A stretch of DNA of 25,697 nt, from assembly GCA_016866375.1 (NCBI GenBank), contig VGMK01000006.1, forward strand, positions 1-25,697, given 5' to 3'. The notes beneath the pieces were generated by a model. It saw only the letters and a program-made list of their open reading frames with translations. It searched no databases and was not told where the DNA came from. This stretch comes from Bacteroidota bacterium. GTDB lineage: Bacteria > Bacteroidota > Bacteroidia > Flavobacteriales_D > Crocinitomicaceae. Positions 25,697 through 25,697 of the stretch are shown one piece after another; the stretch's first letter is position 1, and each line of letters starts with the position of its first letter. The position numbers and the translations under genes are program-made.

Positions 25697-25697
25697 T

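Overview
This window comes from the chromosome of a member of the Bacteroidota, probably a flavobacterium-like or cytophaga-like lineage. It is visibly AT-rich and several genes are preceded by the Bacteroidota -7 promoter element TAnnTTTG. The gene content also fits: a short RsmI-like methylase next to dnaA, a LETM1-related 'biofilm-associated' protein, a lamin-tail-domain surface protein, LytTR/His_kinase two-component genes and a Bacteroidota-style LptD. I see no tRNA, rRNA, CRISPR array, transposon or prophage.

Layout. (1) 1-2523: hppA, a membrane pyrophosphatase with an unusual Cys/Met-rich C-terminal tail, closed by a strong hairpin terminator. (2) 2524-2886 (-): a decayed DUF486 (small DMT-like membrane protein) gene with two frameshifts and two in-frame stops. 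(3) 2901-4875: an alkyltransferase-like DNA-repair protein, a small secreted protein of unknown function, and a cystathionine gamma-synthase/lyase. (4) 4872-11577 (-): a compact run dnaA > low-molecular-weight tyrosine phosphatase > RsmI-like methylase > class V aminotransferase > sensor kinase > LytTR regulator, with overlaps or gaps of at most about 25 bases. (5) 11818-14390 (+): a hot-dog thioesterase overlapping an arginase/formimidoylglutamase-family enzyme, then a 301-base gap and a SirB1-type transglutaminase-like protein. (6) 14387-19527 (-): a tightly overlapping run of N-acetylmuramoyl-L-alanine amidase > MlaD/MCE lipid-binding protein > membrane 4Fe-4S protein > HAD phosphatase > CCG-domain Fe-S protein > conserved protein of unknown function. 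(7) 19589-22114 (+): lptD, divergent from the amidase. (8) 22186-25696 (-): a second tight run, lamin-tail protein (cut by the window edge) > small outer-membrane barrel > LETM1-related protein > unknown 142-residue protein > orphan ABC ATPase.

How it fits together. Regions 6 and 7 form an envelope neighbourhood: peptidoglycan hydrolysis, lipid transport and LPS insertion, with a two-subunit heterodisulfide-reductase-like electron carrier encoded between them. Region 4 joins replication initiation with signalling genes. The observations I rate highest are the metal-ligand-rich tail on the pyrophosphatase, the amidase-MCE-Fe-S operon, the face-to-face promoters between lptD and the amidase, the LETM1/ABC operon, and the DUF486 pseudogene. 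Most genes belong to recognisable Bacteroidota families, and I found no clear new defence or mobile system.
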